Assembly (NCBI RefSeq): GCF_050003625.1
Contig: NC_134400.1
Location: forward strand, 190,059,726-190,123,725
DNA length: 64,000 bases
From: Haematobia irritans
Taxonomy: Eukaryota > Arthropoda > Insecta > Diptera > Muscidae
Direction: 5' to 3'
Shown: in pieces, positions 12,996-24,835 of the stretch
Layout of the letters: the number at the start of each line of letters is the position of its first letter
How positions within the stretch are numbered: position 1 is the first letter of the stretch
Translations under genes and position numbers: made by a program
The notes under the pieces: model-generated
Database searches by the model: none
The model's input: the letters and a program-made list of their open reading frames with translations, nothing else
What the model was told of the DNA's origin: nothing

Positions 12996-13280
12996 CTATC
13001 ATGTAAAACGTTTTTTCGGAAGGTTCATGTGTGGTTCATTGTTGGGTTTAATGAACTGCCTGAATTTATTCTGATAATTGGTTGATAGTTTTGCTGCAAG
13101 TAGAGGATGCTGATGAGGAATGTGGTAATTCCGAAACGTGCGTCCATCCAACCATCTTGCAGTCTATAGGGATTTGCCCAAATAAATTTGACAAACATTA
13201 TTTTCCTCTGTCGACTAAACTACACTTGTAGTTTAGTCAATGCATGGTTTTAAGCTGAAATCAAAAAACAACAACAATGA
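12996..13280 (+). mobile_element. Short non-coding element carrying the hammerhead ribozyme
   Basis: The segment from the TTTTTTCGGAAGGTTCA region through the ribozyme to the AAACAACAACAATGATTAAA-like end matches the right arm at 48800-49030 nearly base for base. It has no coding capacity. A partial repeat of its 3' end (CCTCTGTTGG...GTTTTAAGCTGAGATC) follows at about 13331-13400, just before the 13.4-17.6 kb satellite. A hammerhead in a short dispersed repeat suggests a non-autonomous Penelope-like or retrozyme-like element. No reverse transcriptase was found nearby, so the class is inference. Confidence 0.6.
13105..13149 (+). ncRNA. Minimal type I hammerhead ribozyme, intact core
   Basis: The conserved core is complete. 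CTGATGA (13110-13116) is followed by stem II GGAA/TTCC (13117-13120 with 13129-13132, 8-nt loop) and then GAAA (13133-13136). Stem III is ACG/CGT closed by only two bases, and the cleavage triplet GTC is at 13142-13144. Stem I pairs GGATG (13105-13109) with CATCC (13145-13149), five perfect pairs. Predicted self-cleavage is between 13144 and 13145. The tiny stem III and open stem I match the minimal hammerheads known from Penelope-like retroelements and animal retrozymes. A 12-bp perfect hairpin (13213-13238) follows about 65 nt downstream. Confidence 0.85.
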
Positions 13281-13440
13281 TTAAATTTTATTTCTATAGA
13301 AAATAATAATATACTTTTCTCTAATATACTTTCCCTCTGTTGGTTAAGCTACTCTTGTAGTTTAGTCAACGCAATGGTTTTAAGCTGAGATCAAAACAAC
13401 AAATATGATTGAAGAACAAACCATCAATAAAAAAAATAAA

Positions 13441-16400
13441 CAAAAATTTTATTTTTATAGAAAATTATTTCAAAATTTTAACTCAATAGAAAATTTTGTC
13501 AAAATTTTATTGCTGTAGACAATTTTGTGAACATTTTGTCAAAATTTTATTTCTAAAGAAAATTTTGTCAAAATTTTATTACTATAGAAGATTTTGTAAC
13601 AATTTTATTGCTATAGAAAATTTTGTCAAAATTTTATATCTATAGAAAATTATGCCAAAATTGTAGTTCAATAGAAAATTTGGTAACAGTTTTATTTCTA
13701 TAGAAAATTTTGACATAATTATATTTCTACAGAAAACTTTGTCAAAATTTTATTTCTATAGAAAATTGTGTCAATTTTTTTTTTTTTTTTGTATATAGAA
13801 AATTTTGTAAAAATTTTATTTCTATAGAAAATTTTGTCAAAATTTTATTTCTATAGAAAATTTAGCCAAAATGTTATTTCTATTGAAAATTTTGTAAAAA
13901 TTTTATATCTACAGAAAATTTTGTCGAAATGTTATTTCCAAAGGAAAATTTGTCAAAATGTTATTTCTATAGAAAATTTTGTTAAAATTTTATTTCTAAA
14001 GAAAATTTTGTCAAAATTTAATTTCTAAAGAAAATTTTGTCAAATTTTTATTTCTAAAGAAAATTTTGTCATAATTTTATTTCTATAGAAAATTATTCCA
14101 AAATTGCAGTTCAATAGAAAATGTTGTCATAGTTTTATTTCAATAGAAAATTTTGTCAAAATTTTATTTCTATAGAAAATTATGGCAAAATTGTAGTTCA
14201 ATAAAAAATTTTGTCACAGTTTTATTTCTATAGAAAATTTTGGCATAATCAAAATTTTATTTCTATAGAAAATTGTGTCAATTTTTTTTTTGTATATAGA
14301 AAATTTTGTAAAAATTTTATTTCTATAGAAAATTTTGTCAAAATTTTATTTCTATAGAAAATTTAGCCAAAATGTTATTTCTATTGAAAATTTTGTAAAA
14401 ATTTTATATCTATAGAAAATTTTGTCGAAATGTTATTTCCAAAGGAAAATTTGTCAAAATGTTATTTCTATAGAAAATTTTGTCAAAATTTTATTTCTAA
14501 AGAAAATTTTGTCAAAATTTAATTTCTAAAGAAAATTTTGTCAAGTTTTTATTTCTAAAGAAAATCTTGTCATAATTTTATGTCTATAGAAAATTATTCC
14601 AAAATTGTAGTTCAATAGAAAATGTTGTCATAGTTTTATTTCAATAGAAAATTTTGTCAAAATTTTATTTCTATAGAAAATTATGCCAAAATTGTAGTTC
14701 AATAGAAAATTTTGTCACAGTTTTATTTCTATAGAAAATGATGTATTTTTTTTTTTGGTTTATATTGAAAATTTTGTCAAAATTTTATTTCTTTAGAAAA
14801 TTTAGCCAAAATGTTGTTGCTATTGAAAATTTTGTAAAAATTTTATTTCTATAGAAAATTTTGTGGAAATGTTATTTCCAAAGGAAAATTTGTCAAAATG
14901 TTATTTCTATAGAAAATTTTGTCAAAATTTTATTTCTATAGAAATTTATTCCAAAATTGTAGTTCAATAGAAAATGTTGTCGTAGTTTTATTTCTATAGA
15001 AAATTTTGTCAAAATTTTATTTCTCTAGAAAATTATGCCAAAATTGTAGCTAAATAGAAAATTTTGTCACAGTTTTATTTCTATAGAAAATTTTGTCACA
15101 ATTTTATTTCTACAGAAAATTTTGTCACAATTTTATTTCTATAGAAAATTTTGTCAAAATTTTATTTCTAAAGAAAATTTTGTCAAAATTTAATTTCTAA
15201 AGAAAATTTTGTCAAATTTTTATTTCTAAAGAAAATTTGGCATAATTATATTTCTACAGAAAACTTTGTCAAAATGTTATTTCTATAGAAAATTGTGTAA
15301 TTTTTTTTTTGTATATAGAAAATTTTGTAAAAATTTTATTTCTATAGAAAATTTTGTAAAAATTTTATTTCTATAGAAAATTTTGTCAAAATTTTATTGC
15401 TATAGAAAAATTTGTCAAAATTTTATTTCTAAAGAAAATTTTGTCAAAACTTTATTTCTAAAGAAAATTTTGTCATTATTTTATTTCTACAGAAAATTGT
15501 GCCAAGAATATAGTTCAATAGAAACTTTTGCCACAGTTTTATTTCTATTGAAAATTTTGGCATAATTATATTTCTACAGAAAACATTGTCAAAATTTTAT
15601 TTCTATGGAAAATTGTGTAAATTTTTTTGTCACAATTTTATTGCTATAGAAAATTTTGTCACAATTTTATTGCTATAGAAATTTTTGTCAAAATTTTATT
15701 GCTATAGAAAATTATGCCAAAATTGTAGTTCAATAGAAAATATTGTAAAAATTTTATTTCTATAGAAAATTTTGTCGAAATGTTATTTCCAAAGGAAAAT
15801 TTGTCAAAATGTTATTTCTATAGAAAATTTTGTCAAAATTTTATTTCTATAGAAATTTATTCCAAAATTGTAGTTCAATAGAAAATGTTGTCATAGTTTT
15901 ATTTCTATAGAAAATTTTGTCAAAATTTTATTTCTATAGAAAATAATGCCAAAATTGTAGCTAAATAGAAAATTTTGTCACAGTTTTATTTCTGTAGAAT
16001 ATTTTGGCATAATTATATTTCTATAGAAAAGAATGCCAAAATTGTAGTTCAATAGAAAATTTTGTCACAATTTTATTTCTATAGAAAATTTTGTCACAAT
16101 TTTATTTCTACAGAAAACTTTGTCAAAATTTTATTACTATAGAAAATTTTGCCAATTTTTTTTTTGTGTATAGAGAAAATTATTAAAGAATTTTATTTCT
16201 ATAGAAAATTTTGTCAAAATTTTATTTCTAAAGAAAATTTTGTCAAAATTTAATTTCTAAAGAAAATTTTGTCAAATTTTTATTTCTAAAGAAAATTTTT
16301 AAAACTAGCCAAAATGTTATTGCTATTGAAAATTTTGTAAAAATTTTATTTCTATAGAAAATTTTGTGGAACTGTTATTTCCAAAGGAAAATTTGTCAAA

Positions 16401-17560
16401 ATGTTATTTCTATAGAAAATTTTGTCAAAATTTTATTTCTATAGAAATTTATTCCAAAATTGTAGTTCAATAGAAAATGTTGTCGTAGTTTTATTTCTAT
16501 AGAAAATTTTGTCAAAATTTTATTTCTCTAGAAAATTATGCCAAAATTGTAGCTAAATAGAAAATTTTGTCACAGTTTTATTTCCATAGAAAATTTTGTC
16601 ACAATTTTATTGCTATAGAAAATTTTGTCAAAATTTTATTGCTATAGAAAATTATGCCAAAATTGTAGTTCAATAGAAAATTTTGTAAAAAATTTATTTC
16701 TATAGAAAATTTTGTCAAAATTTTATTTCTATAGAAAATTTAGCCAAAATGTTATTTCTATAGAAAATTTTGTAAAAATTTTATTTCTATAGAAATTTAT
16801 TCCAAGATTGTAGTTCAATAGAAAATGTTGTCATAGTTTTATTTCTATAGAAAATTTTGTCAACATTTTATTGCTATAGAAAATTATGCCAAAATTGTAG
16901 TTCTATAGAAAATTTTATCACAATTTTATTTCTACAGAAAACTTTGTCAAAATTTTATTTCTATAGAAAATTGTGTAATTTTTTTTTGTATATAGAAAAT
17001 TTTGTCATATTTTTATTTGTACAGAAAACTTTGTCAAAATTTTATTTCTATAGAAAATTGAGCCAATATGTTATTTCTATAGAAAATTTGGTCAAAATTT
17101 TATTTCTTTAGAAAATTTTGTCACAATTTTATTTCTATAAAAAAGTTTATCAAAATTCTATTCCTTTAGAAAATTTTATCAAAAATTTATTTCTATAGAA
17201 AATTTTGTCAAAAGTGTATTTACATGGAAAATTTTGTAAAAATTTAATTTTTAAAGGATATTTTGTTCAAGTTTTATTTCTATAAAAAAATTTTGTCAAA
17301 ATTGTATTTATATGAAAAATTTTGTCAAAATTTCATTTTTAAAGGAAACTTTGTCAAAATTTTATTTCTATCGAAAATTTTGCCAAAATTTTATTTCTAT
17401 AGAAAATTTTGCCAAAATGTTATTTCTATTGAAAATTTTGTCAAAATTTTATTTCTTTAGAAAATTTAGTCAAAATGTTATTTTTATATAACATTTTGTC
17501 AAAATCTTATTTCTATGGGAAATTTTGTCAAAATTTTATTTATATTGAAAATTTTTTTCT
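13441..17560 (+). repeat. 29-bp satellite array S3 with higher-order units
   Basis: Forward monomers form ~0.5-kb higher-order units marked by a T-run plus GTATATAGAAAATTTTG (about 13782, 14284, 15301 and 16977). Variants with ATGCCAAAATTGTAGTTCAA recur. A partial hammerhead-element 3' end lies just upstream. Confidence 0.97.
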
Positions 17561-18364
17561 CCGTTGAATCGACTTTTATAAAACAAAAAATACCAAAATT
17601 TTATTTTTCATAGAAATTTATGTGCTGTAGAAAAAATTGCTAAACTTCTATAAATTTAATTTAAACCAGTATAAATGTTGTACTTCATTGGTATTCATAC
17701 AAATTTCTTATATCTCAGACACTTCTTAGAAAAAGCCTAAACTATTTATTTTCACTTCATGCTCTTCGTATTTTGTCAACATTCACAGCTGTTGCTAATG
17801 CCTTGAACAAAAAGCCTTCATCAAATGGCCTCTCTGGAAGAATACTCGGATTTTCACAGCGACATCAATTTAAGGTTAATAAAATTGCTCCCTAAAGACT
17901 GTTGTCATTGGCATAATTCTATTTATCAGGAGCAAAAACAAAAAAAGAAACTTTGAATTTGTTTACAACTTTTCTTTATTATGGGCAGCGTGAATTCAAT
18001 TTATGTTCCATTTGTTGATACATTCATCTTTGAAGAATTTACAAATTGTCTTCTTATAAAGGAGCTTACACACAAACTATAGGACCCATTCTTTGCATCT
18101 GATGTTGGTTTTTTTAATGTAAAATTTACTTACAATTGTATTAAAACAATAACAAAAGCTAAACAAATTTTGATTTTTTTTTTACGAATTAGTTCCCAAA
18201 ATTATTTAATGGAAAATTTTTTGGTTTAAATCTAGATTCCTCTCCATTTAAGGCCCTATTATTTTTTGATATTGTGTACGAGACGTTCTCAACTGTATCA
18301 ATGTAAATAAATGATTTCCTTTGACGTGAAAATAGATGCAATCGTCTAGACCAGAAGCAACTAA
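17561..18364. other. Unique DNA without recognised gene
   Basis: AT-rich; nothing seen. The stretch 18828-19499, containing a GT repeat at 18914-18931, is similar. Confidence 0.5.
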
Positions 18365-18827
18365 CCCTACGGGAAATTTATGCAAATTGCCACTGACGGA
18401 CCTATCACAGGACTGGTACCGGTGATCCAGTTTGTCACAGTTTTTAAATAGTCATAATTTAATGATTTCCATACTCGCTTGATATAAAAATCTTATTGGA
18501 CCTACAAATTTAGTGAAGTAGAATTACCAGAATAACCTATTGTTCAATATATTTCAAAAGTTTGTCATTTTTGGTGCGATTCGGATAACCAGACTGACAC
18601 AGATTCCTAAGAGTTTGTCAGAGACTGGTTCATGAGGACCTATCTATGGAGTGCTATTACTAAAATGTCCCAGGACGTGTCCTAAAGTGTAAATTTACCC
18701 CGTCAATGACAAACCCATGTTAAAGTGCCCGGTCCCTTCCATACGTCTTGAGCAGAACTAGGACTGGCCCATGCGCACCAGGGACTAGTCCTGTACCGGT
18801 CCTGTGGTTGATCCATTTCCCGTAGGG
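18365..18827. mobile_element. TIR element with CCCTACGGGAAAT ends
   Basis: 463 bp with perfect 13-bp terminal repeats (18365-18377 and 18815-18827). The interior has GC-richer repeated motifs (GGACTGGTACCGGTG, GGACTAGTCCTGTACCGG) and no open frame. Target duplication unclear. Degenerate relatives lie at 52085-52250 and 57640-57700, both reversed. Confidence 0.75.
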
Positions 18828-19499
18828 AACCAACACCAATACCTTAACTAATGGACTACAGTGTAGTTTCATATGTGGATGTATAGTTAAATTTTACTAC
18901 AGGTGAATAGGAGCGTGTGTGTGTGTGTGTGAGTATACATATGGTCATAGCTCTTGTTCACTGTTCTGTGAAACGGAAATGAAAATGTTAGACTCAAACA
19001 CATAAGAGAGACTCTCAATATTTTAGTTGAGTTGCTAAAAATAGGGAAGACCTCTACATCTACATAAAAGTCTATGTATGTCGTCTGTCTATTTAAAACA
19101 TTGAAAATATGTCAATCAATTTGTTAAAAGACAATATGCTGCTATTAATAAAATATAAATTGTAGCATATACCTACACCCACAAAGGAATCACCCCAATG
19201 AAAGAAAATGTTGCTTTAATTTAGAAAATTTTAACTAAAATAGTTTTCTAATTACAACGTGTTATAAATAATTGAAGAAAATGTTATATGTTAATTGAAG
19301 AAAATTTATTAAAAATAATAAGTTTTTCTGTTGTTTAAGAAAATTAGATATACACATTTTTCAAATTTATTTAGCGCTGCACAAAGTTGAAGACAGGTAC
19401 AAATTTAGTAAAATGTTTCCATTTGAAATACTTATGAACTGCAGAATATTTTTCTCCAGCAAAGAGGTATCTCACAATTTTTTTTATAAAAATATTTAC

Positions 19500-19770
19500 C
19501 TAAAATTCTATAGAAATAAAATTTTGACAAAATTTTCTATAGAAATAAAATTTTGATAAAATTTTCTATAGAAATAAAACTTTGACAAAATTTTCTATAG
19601 AAATAAAAATTTCACAAAATTTTCTATAGAAATTATATTTTGACAAAATTTTTCTATAGAAATAAAATTTTGTTAAAATTTTCTATAGAAATAAAATTTT
19701 GTTAAAATTTTCTATAGAAATAAAATTTTGACAAAATTTTCTATAGAAATAAAATTTTTAAAATTTTGGC
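19500..19770 (-). repeat. 29-bp satellite patch left of element A1
   Basis: Nine or so reverse-orientation monomers run directly into the hairpin of element A1. Confidence 0.95.
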
Positions 19771-19780
19771 AAAAAAAAAA

Positions 19781-21028
19781 GTTCGGCCAGGCCGAATCTT
19801 ATGTACCCTCCACCATGGATTGCGTAGAAACTTCTACGAAAGACTGTCATCCACAAATTTCAACTCACATGGTTGTTAAATATCATATACTACCACCACG
19901 TACCAAATTTCAACCAGATCGGATGAATTTTGCTTCTCCAAAAGGCACCAGAGGTCAAATCTGGGGATCGGTTTATATGGGAGCTATATATTATTATGGA
20001 CTGATAGGAACCAATTCCTGGTGTTGGATACCCTATACTAACATCACGTACCAAATATCAACCGAATGGGAAGAATTTTGCTCTTCCAAGGTGCTCCGGA
20101 GGTCAAATCTGGGGATCGGTTTATATGGGGGCTATATATAAATATGGACCGATTGCGACCAAAATTTTAATGGGTATTTGATGCCATATATTAAAACCAC
20201 GTACCAAATATCAAGTGAATCAGATGAATTTTGGTCTTCCAAGAGGCTCCGGAGGTCAAATCTGGGGATCGGTTTATATGGGGGCTATATATAATTATTG
20301 ACCGATTTGGACCAATTTTTGCAAGGTTGTTAGAGACCATATACTAACACCATGTGCCAAATTTCAGCCGGATCGGATGAAATTTGCTTCTTTTAGAAGC
20401 TCCGCAAGCCAAATCGGGGGATCGGTTTATATGGGGGCTATATACAATTATGGACCGCTATGGACCAATTTTTGCATGGTTGTTAGAGTCCATATACTAA
20501 CACCATGTATCACATTTCAGCCGGATCGGATGAAAATTGTTTCTCTTAGAGGCTCTGTACGCCAAATCGGGGGTTCGGTTTATATGGGGGCTATATATAA
20601 TTATGGACCGATGCTATGGACCAATTTTTCCATGGTTGTTAGATACCATATACTAGCACCATGTACCAAATTTCAGCCGGATCGGATGAAATTTGCTTCT
20701 CTTAGAGGCCTCGCAAGACAAATTTGGGGGTCCGTTTATATGGGGGTTATACGTAGAAGTGGACCGATATGGCCCATTTGCAATACCATCCGACCTACAT
20801 CAATAACAACTACTTGCGCCAAGTTTCAAGTCGATAGCTTGTTTCGTTCGGAAGTTAACGTGATTTCAACAGACGGACGGACGGACGGGCGGACATGCTC
20901 AGATCGACTCAGAATTTCACCACGATCCAGAATATATATACTTTATGGGGTCTTAGAGCAATATTTCGATGTGTTACAAAGGGAATGACAAAGTTAATAT
21001 ACCTCCATCCTATGGTGGAGGGTATAAA
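19781..21028 (+). mobile_element. Family A 153-bp-repeat element, copy A1
   Basis: The head hairpin GTTCGGCCAGGCCGAA and TGTACCCTCCACCATGG open the element. Units of about 148-153 bp containing GATCGGTTTATATGGGGGCT follow. The tail has a GGAC/GGGC run (20873-20892), GAATATATATACTTTATGGG and a final hairpin CTCCATCC-TAT-GGTGGAG before GGGTATAAA. Satellite lies directly on both sides and the usual ACAAGTATA start is missing. Open frames inside follow the repeats. Confidence 0.8.
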
Positions 21029-21787
21029 CAAATAAAAAAAATGAAAAAAGGGTATAAAAAATAACAAAATTGCTACAGAAAAGTTTTCTATAGAAATAAA
21101 ATTTTGAGAAAATTTTCGCTACGAAAAATATTTTCACAAAGTTTTTTATAGATTAAAGTTAACAAAATTTCCTTTAAAAATGAAATTTTGACAAAATTTT
21201 CCATCTAAATACAATTTTGACAAAATTTTGTATAGAAATAAAATTTAAACAAAATTTCCTTTAAAAATGAAATTTTTTCACAATTTTCCATATAAATACA
21301 ATTTTGACAAAATTTTCTATAGAAATAAATTTTTGACAAAATATTCTAAAGGAATATAATTTTGATAAATTATTTTTATAGAAATGAAATTTTGACAAAA
21401 TTTTCTATAAAAATAAAATTTTGACACAATTTTCTATAGAAATAAAAATTTCTATAGGAATAAATTTTTGACAAAATTTTCTAAAGGAATAGAATTTTGA
21501 TAAACTTTTTTATAGAAATGAAATTGTGACGGAATTTTCTATAGAAATTAAATTTTGATAAAATTTTCTATAGAAATAAAATTTTGACAAAACTTTCTAT
21601 AGAAATAAAATTTTGACAAAATTTTCTATAGAAATAAAATGTTGAAAAAATTTTCTATAGGAATAAAATTTTGACAAAATTTTGTATTAAAATAAAAATT
21701 CGACAAAATATTCTATAGAAATAACATTTTGGCAAAATTTTCTATAGAAGTTAATTATTAATAAAATTTTCTATAGAAAATTTTCAT

Positions 21788-22078
21788 ACACACAAAAAAA
21801 TTTCTGATTCAATCACGAAATTAATTGATCCAATTAATTTTTTAATTGAAGTGTCTTCAATCCCAGAAATGATGGTATCAATTAAAAAATTAATTGAAAG
21901 TAAAATAAAAAATAATTGATCCAATTAAAAAACTAATTGATACTATTAATTTGTGTGATTGATTTTTGTTTCAATTAAAAAATTTTCTGAACCAATTAAA
22001 CTTTTAATTGAATATTTTTTAGAACTCAATTAAAATTTTAACTGGAAAAATTTTCGTAAAATTTTTTTGCTGTGTAGG
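21788..22078. mobile_element. AATTAATT-rich MITE embedded in satellite, first copy
   Basis: The left end TACACACAAAAAAATTT is mirrored by AAATTTTTTTGCTGTGTA at the right. The interior is rich in short TTAATTGA-type palindromes and non-coding. Confidence 0.65.
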
Positions 22079-22849
22079 AATAATATTTTGACAAAATTGT
22101 TTATAGAAAACAAATTTTAGCAAAATTTTCTATAGAAATATTTTTTTTTCTGTAGAAGTAAATTTTTGACAAAATTTTTATAAAAATAAAATTTTGACAA
22201 AATTTTCTATTGAAATAAATTTTTGACAAAATTTTCTATAGAAATGAAATGTTGACAAAATTTTCTATAGAAATAAAATTTTGACAAAATTTTCTAAAGG
22301 AATAGAATTTTGATAAACTTTTTTAAAGAAATAAAATGTTGACAAAATTTTCTATAGAAATAAAATTTTGACAAAATTTTCCATATAAATACAATTTTGA
22401 CAAAATTTACTGTAGAAATAAATTTTTGACAAAAATTTTCTAAAGGAATAGAATTTTGATAAATTTTTTTATAGAAATGAAATTTTGACAAAATTTTCTA
22501 TAGAAATAAAATTTTGACAAAATTTTCTATAGAAATGAAAATTTCTATAGGAATAAATTTTTGACAAAATTTTTTTAAGGAATAGAATTTTGATAAACTT
22601 TTTTTGGAATTACATTTTGACAAAATTTTCTATTAAAATAAAATTTTTACAAAATTTTCTATAGAAATAAAATTTTGACAAAATTTTCTATTAAAATAAA
22701 AATTTGAAAAAATTTGCTATTAAAATAAAATTTGACAAAATTTGCTATTAAAATAAAAATTCGACAAAATATTCTATAGAAATAACATTTTGGCAAAATT
22801 TTCTATAGAAGTTAATTATTGATAAAATTTTCTATACAAATTAATTATT

Positions 22850-23120
22850 GATTTCTGATTCAATCACGAAATTAATTGATCCAATTAATTTTTTAATTGA
22901 AATGTCTTCAATCCCAGAAATGATGGTATCAATTAAAAAATTAATTGAAAATAAATTAAAAAATAATTGATCCAATTACAAAACTAATTGATGCTATTAA
23001 TTTGTTTGATTGATTTTTGTTTCAATTAAAAAATTTGCTGAACCAATTAAACTTTTAATTGAATATTTTTTAAAACTCAATTAAAATTTTAACTGGAAAA
23101 AATTTTCGTAAAATTTTTTT
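22850..23120. mobile_element. Second copy of the AATTAATT-rich MITE
   Basis: Nearly identical to the copy 1,051 bp upstream but with eroded ends. Shared satellite flanks show it arose by segmental duplication, not a new insertion. Confidence 0.65.
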
Positions 23121-23954
23121 CTGTCTAGGAATAAAATTTTGACAAAATTGTTTATAGAAAAGAAATTTAGGCAAAATTTTCGATAGAAATATTTTTTTTT
23201 CTATAGAAGTAAATTTTGACAAAATTTTTATAAAAATAAAAATTTGACAAAATTTTCTATAGAAATAAATTTTTGACAAAATTTTCTATGGAAATAAAAT
23301 GTTGACAAAATTTTCTATAAAAATAAATTTTTGACAAAATTTTCTAAAGGAATAGAATTTTGATAAACTTTTTTAAAGAAATAAAATGTTGACAAAATTT
23401 TCTATAGAAATAACATTTTGACAAAATTTTCTATAGAAAAAAATTGTGACAAAATTTTCTATAGAAATAAAATTTTGAGAAAATTTTCTAAAGGAATAGA
23501 ATTTTGATAAACTTTTTTATAGAAATAAAATTTTGACAAAATTTTCTATTAAAATAAAAATTTGACAAAATTTTCTATAGAAATAAAATGTTGACAAAAT
23601 TTTCCATAGAAATAAAATTTGAACAAAATTTGCTCCAAAATAAAATTTAGACAAAATTTGCTATTAAAATAAAAATTCGACAAAATATTCTATATGAATA
23701 CTATTTTGACAAAATTGTTTATAGAAAACAAATTTTGGCAAAATTTTCTATAGAAATATTTTTTTTTCTAATTTTGACAACAAAAAAAAACATTAACAAA
23801 ATTTTCTATAGAAGTAAATTTTTAACAAAATTTTCTATAAAACAATATTTTTGACAAAATATTCTATAGAAATAAAACTGTGACAAAATTTTCTATTGAA
23901 CTATATTTTTGGCATTATTTTCTGTAGAAATAAAATTATGACCAAATTTTCTAT

Positions 23955-24480
23955 ACAAATAAAATTTGACAAAATGTCATGTTTGTAAAAAAACATAAGT
24001 GATAATATCCTTCGAATTATTTCGTGCGCGAGCAACATTTGTTGGATTTGGTTAATCTTGAAACACCCATACCCACCCTGTCGACAGCGGTTTACTTTGG
24101 GGCTCAATCGTCCCAATCGACGCGAGCCGTTTTTAAGCGTGCAATTTTGTTTCAAGGTCCAATGTTCATGAAATATTGAATGGATGCTGGTATCTGTAAT
24201 GCCTAATGTTGTCTTAATGACACGATAGCTCAAACTATGATCTTGAACTACGAACTTGGTTGAATGACAAAAACACTGGTCCTTGATGAAGCGTTATTGC
24301 CAAAAATTGAATTAAATTTATCGATGCACTGTTGATGAGTTGATCACAAATGTCACGCTGTATGATAGAGCTGTCAGTTGGCAGATTGCAACACTACGAT
24401 TGACTAATCCCAACATATAAAAGGCAACCCTCGCATGTCACTTTTGAACTTGACACACTTACACAAAACCAATGATTTAG
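23955..24480 (-). pseudogene. Possible degenerate mariner-type transposase remnant
   Basis: On the minus strand a frame from 24233 reads SYRVIKTTLGITDTSIHSIF then HEHWTLKQNC, resembling the second helix-turn-helix of mariner transposases (family pattern: V..TLGIS...IH.ILHEHL..RK.C). No catalytic motifs follow and the frame degrades into satellite near 23980. Sequence to 24480 is unique and may be the element's 5' part. I recognise the class only weakly. Confidence 0.4.
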
Positions 24481-24835
24481 TAAAATATCTCAATTATTGC
24501 TAAAATATAAGCTAATATAAAATATATCTAAAATAGATTTTTTTTCTCCTGAAGCTATTACCAAAGGAATGACGAACTTATCGTTTGGATAATTAAATTA
24601 CCGTATAAATTTTCTAAGTCTTCCTTCCTATGTATATTGTATCAATACTTTGAAACAACTTTTTTCCACATGTTGATGAAAATAATGAGCAACCTACAAC
24701 CGTTTTTATAAATTTCATTGTAAAAAGCCAACACCTAATGCCCACACAAATGAACAAACGTGGGCCACCGTAACGCATGTGGATTATGCCGTAATTAGGG
24801 AAGATGAAAAACTCATACGCCATGGTGGCCAAATA

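Larger units (their letters stand above)
21060..23990 (-). repeat. 29-bp satellite array S4 with duplicated MITE
   Basis: Reverse-orientation monomers. Two copies of an AATTAATT-rich MITE (21788-22078 and 22850-23120) are embedded. A ~1.05-kb block including the MITE is tandemly duplicated (TTTCTGATTCAATCACG at 21801 and 22852). Confidence 0.96.

Noticed and set aside
12996..13280. Full Penelope-like element at the hammerhead
   Set aside because: No reverse transcriptase or GIY-YIG coding remnants were seen within several kb; only the non-coding repeat is present.
24614..24832. 72-codon minus-strand frame upstream of mariner copy 1
   Set aside because: No motif and no relation to the mariner or neighbouring remnant.
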